A stretch of 64,000 nucleotides of DNA, from NCBI GenBank assembly GCA_027574665.1, contig CM050648.1:41883700-41947699 (forward strand). The letters run 5' to 3'. The translations under genes were made by a program, and so were the position numbers. This stretch comes from Rhynochetos jubatus (taxonomy: Eukaryota > Chordata > Aves > Eurypygiformes > Rhynochetidae). Under the pieces are notes generated by a model that was given only the letters and a program-made list of their open reading frames with translations, searched no databases and was not told the DNA's origin. This document shows, piece after piece, positions 60,501-64,000 of the stretch (the stretch's first letter is position 1; each line of letters starts with the position of its first letter).

Positions 60501-62265
60501 CAAAGAGGCATCTTGAGCCGCAGCACGTCAGGCACCTCAGGTAATCCAGAACTATTGAAACCCAAACCAAACTGATGTCTGTGGCATGTCCAGCAATAGA
60601 AAATGTGAAATAGAAAGCACCAGCTTTTTACACACAGCTTTGCCATGTGCAGCTCTTCAATGGGAATTAAAGAGGGTGAGCTGGGAATGCTGCCTGGTGT
60701 AAGGACAACACGTGTGGGGAAAGGTGAACAGGTAGGTGGAAAGGAGGGGGATGTCCCCAACACAATGTCAGGATTTGGCACTGACTAAATTTTTTCTTTC
60801 TCTCACTTGGCCTACTATATTTTAGCTATTTCAAAGCATGACCATTAGCCCCATTCCACTATAGCAAAGGGTGCTGGGAGAGGAAGGATCAGACTGGGAT
60901 CACACACCAACCAAACCCTCTGTTCCATGTCATTCAAACTTCTGAAGTCAGGCAATAACGAGCTAAGATACACACCAAAACCACCTTAGCTCCGCTCAGT
61001 TTTGAGCAATTGTAGTTTAATTCACATAAATATATTTTGCCTGTAAAGATTATACATATTGTTCTGGAATTCAGGCTCCAATACTGATTCCATCTCGTTA
61101 CTAAGTCTAAGCATGTGTTTGTATGAGACATACTAAACCAAAGCGCCCCGAAGAATTCTGCACTCAAACTTTTAGTCTGGTACCCAGAACTAACTCTGTT
61201 AAATTTTACATTTATTTATTTTGTTCTCAGCCGTATAACTCTTACGGAAAGCTACACTGTCACAGGTCTACCATGGACCCCTCCTTCCCTGTACAACCAC
61301 AGAAGTCCACCATGGACACAGGGTATAGAAATTGGCTTTGGCAATTCTGGATCCCTTAGGGAATCTCTTTCATCTGCTTTTGATCATATAAATGGGGTGG
61401 ATCATCTCATGCCCGAATAAGAGTGCTCTCAAGCTGCTCCAGCATCCCCTCAATTCAGCATCATCTAAAGCTGGGGACACGGCCGGATACCAGCAGACAT
61501 CTGAGGGATTACTGCCAGTTCCAGGAGGCAGAGCTAAGGTTGCTTTAGCATCTGCCTTGATTCCTCACTCTGTTTTTCAGTGCGTTATTGAACTGCACAT
61601 CCTGGAAGAATGTGAGGCATTACAGTGCAATTTTGACAACGCGTTAACACATTTTTCTGCAGTGAAGCCAGCAGGATTATCGAGCTAATGGCCACGCTTT
61701 TTAAATCATAAGCTCACCCACTTCCCCGTCACCTTTCTGCATGCAATCCTCTCCTCCCTCCTGTTACCATCCCCTCCAGAAGAATTGAGGCACTTTATCT
61801 CTCATGAGGCTTTAATGCACTGCTGGCCCTGTTTTTCTGGTTTAAGAGCTTATGAATTGTGTTCTTGTTTGCTGTAAACTTAGTAATAAGCCTAACAAGC
61901 TTGTATTTTACCCATGCAAACTTGTCTGTAGAGTGCAAAATGAGCACATTTTTTTCCATAAAGAGAAATATGATTGTCTTCGAAACTGATGTGGAACATC
62001 ATTGGAAAATAACATCCTGCAGAGACTGTAGCCACTTCTAGTTTTCACTTGCAACTGTGCTTCTAAGCGTTGCAAACTACACGAAGTGAAACCTGAACAG
62101 GCACGGAGAAATGGGAGAAGTTTTAATGGACACCTTTATTATTCGGTTTGTGAAACTGCAACGTGCTTGTGCTGAGGACATCTAAAAGGCCGTCTAATTT
62201 GCACAAGAAACACCTAGCTCTGTGCTCTTGTGTTTACCAGAAAAAATGAAGTTACATTTTCACAT
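54501..62265. other. Gene-poor intergenic region
   Basis: About 7.8 kb of mostly AT-rich DNA. I see no gene, RNA gene or clear repeat; A-rich and T-rich tracts are frequent around 56900-57420. Confidence 0.5.
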
Positions 62266-62857
62266 TGTGCTGGTTTTAGTTGGGATGGAATTAGTTTTAC
62301 TCACAGTAGCTAGTATGACGCTGTTTTGGCTGTGCTGAGAAGGATTCTGATAACATACTGATGGTTTGGGTTGTTGCTAAAGAATGGTTATATCAACTCA
62401 AGGACTTTTCCAGTTTCTGATCCCGCACATGTGTGCGTTCTGATATCGCACCTGTGACATTTCATGCCATCAGACGTCATGCTCAGTATATAAGTTGGAG
62501 GGTGGGCTGAGGGTCCTCCTCTCTCTCTCAGGCTTGGTCTGGCTCTGGGTTCTGGCTCTTGGGCTCTCTGGTTCTGGCTCTCACTACTTGGGGCCTGGCT
62601 GGGTGTCGGTGAGTGGTAAGGAGTTGTATCATTTGTTTTCTCCTCCATTATTTTCATTACATATTAATAGTAGTATTATTAGTATTATTAGCATCATTAT
62701 TTTATTTCATTTATTTTCAATTATTAAACTGTTCTTTTCTCAACCCACAAGTTTCCTTGTCTTTCCTCCGATTCTCCTCCCCATCCCACTTGGGGAGGGG
62801 AGAGGTGAGTGAGCGGCTGTGTGGTGCTTAAGTCCTGGCTGGGGTTAAACCTAAACA
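62266..62857 (+). mobile_element. Solo LTR of an endogenous retrovirus
   Basis: It runs from TGTGCTGGTTTTAG to CTAAACA (592 bp), with TATATAAG at 62487-62494, pyrimidine-rich and ggctctgg repeats after it, ATTAAA at 62723-62728, and the same closing segment as the LTR at 52392. Same orientation as that copy, with visible divergence. No viral genes are adjacent. Confidence 0.82.
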
Positions 62858-63965
62858 CAGAGTCAGCAAACAAAGAACAAGACATAAGAAATTCAAGTAT
62901 TACAGTAATGTGGAGTGTAGGACATGTATGACTATGTGATAACAAAAAAGGAAAATAAATGTAAAAGAAAAGGAATACATGTTTAAATAAAAATTAACAC
63001 CTTACTTCAAGCACCAACATAAAGATAACCCGTAAGGGAAGAAAATCTTTCCTTCCCAGCACACCTAAGTCTCAGACAAGGTGGGCAACTCCAGTAGGTG
63101 TGAACACCACCTTAGGACTAGAGGAACCTTGCCTTGCAAAAGAACCTTTGTCCTCCTTTTACCAATAGTATAAAGTTATTTCAAAGGTGTATCTGTACAA
63201 GGGGATTGGATACATTCTATTAGTAAACTACACTGACCTCTAGGAGGTAAATAAATCTATCTACTGCTGATACAAAGTTATCTTATCTTGTATGAGGCAA
63301 CAAAAACCTACTGATTGTTACAAATCTAAGGTGGCATTTTGACTTCTGCCGGTAGTGAGCTCCAGTTCATACTTTACTTCTGGGCTTTCTCATCTCTGAT
63401 GTCTTCTCCAGTTCTGCCAGGCCTTGGGAGACAGTCACCGACAACTGGAACTGTAGTGAGGTTAAGTGAGGCTGAGCACAGCATGATGACAATCTTGCCT
63501 GTTCCACTTCACACACAGGTAATTCCACAAGCACGAAAGCCCAGGTCTTCCTTATGACATTTGTCCCCTTTTTCTTGGTAATAAACCAGATTAAGGTGTC
63601 ATTTTATTATGTATTCAATGTCTTGGTGTGTACCTTTTATTGTGGTTGCTACAGGTGCTAAACAAATGAAGGAATGCATCATTACATCTATGCAGGAGGT
63701 GGCAGAGGTGATTAGATCTAAAACCAGACAGCATGGGTTCCTCTGTTCAGGACAGACAGCCGCCAGCTCAGATGCTTGAGGAGCTGCATGCCCTTTACTG
63801 CGGAGGTGTTTCACTTAAGATTTTACAGACACAGGAGATCTAACCATAATATTAAAATTACACACAAAGGAAATTCCTCTACGCTAGTGCAAATATATCT
63901 TCTTTAAAATTAGATTGTTTTGTGAAATATATTAACCTATCAAATCTGAAACCTAGTAGAAATAT
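62858..63965. other. Right-end flank, nothing recognised
   Basis: About 1.1 kb without supportable genes. Confidence 0.5.
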
Positions 63966-64000
63966 GAATAGAGTAGAATAGAATAGAATAGAATAGAATA
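63966..64000. repeat. (GAATA)n pentanucleotide repeat running off the window
   Basis: Five perfect GAATA units at 63976-64000 preceded by imperfect ones. The unit resembles the antisense CR1 terminus (atagaatc), so it may mark a CR1 starting just beyond the window; it could equally be an independent microsatellite. Confidence 0.85.

Noticed and set aside
53391..62265. A provirus bounded by the LTRs at 52392 and 62266, same orientation and about 9 kb apart
   Set aside because: No primer-binding site, gag, pol or env-like frame lies between them, the LTRs are clearly diverged from each other, and the left one has its own candidate target duplication. They are better explained as independent solo LTRs.

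Overview
The window is vertebrate nuclear DNA, most likely from a bird. Its genes are intron-split, several CR1 non-LTR retrotransposon copies are present with the 3' ends typical of birds and reptiles, and two solo LTRs of an avian-type endogenous retrovirus sit in the right part. I cannot name the species from sequence alone.

Region 1 (about 0.9-5.7 kb) is proenkephalin, PENK, on the + strand. A GC-rich promoter carries a recognisable enkephalin CRE pair (1222-1240), an inverted CCAAT box and a TATA-like box. Two short non-coding exons are inferred, then a coding exon (2053-2190) and a large terminal coding exon (4752-5417). The assembled protein has 267 residues: signal peptide, six-cysteine synenkephalin domain and seven enkephalin cores bounded by dibasic sites.

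Region 2 (5.7-17.2 kb) is an intergenic stretch with no gene I can support, only a few short repeats and palindromes. Region 3 (17.3-27.4 kb) is a short-chain dehydrogenase/reductase of the SDR16C family (SDR16C5/RDHE2-like) on the + strand. It has a CpG-rich putative promoter and six coding exons giving 306 residues with a complete catalytic tetrad. PENK next to SDR16C matches the known vertebrate order (human 8q12: PENK, SDR16C6P, SDR16C5, CHCHD7, PLAG1).

Region 4 (27.4-64 kb) is gene-poor and repeat-rich. It holds two large CR1 copies in opposite orientations (28.5-30.1 kb minus; 36.7-39.6 kb plus), smaller CR1 fragments, old CR1 relics, a solo LTR broken by a CR1 insertion (52.4-53.4 kb), a second related solo LTR (62.3-62.9 kb), and a pentanucleotide repeat running off the right end. 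CHCHD7 and PLAG1, expected next, were not found and presumably lie beyond the window.

The two genes are neighbours but functionally unrelated: one makes opioid neuropeptides in the secretory pathway, the other a membrane-associated retinol dehydrogenase. I found no clearly novel biological system. The most notable signals are the dense promoter architecture of PENK, the bird-specific form of one enkephalin peptide, a perfect heat-shock-element-like palindrome in an SDR16C intron, and the shared loss of a catalytic aspartate in both large CR1 reverse transcriptases.
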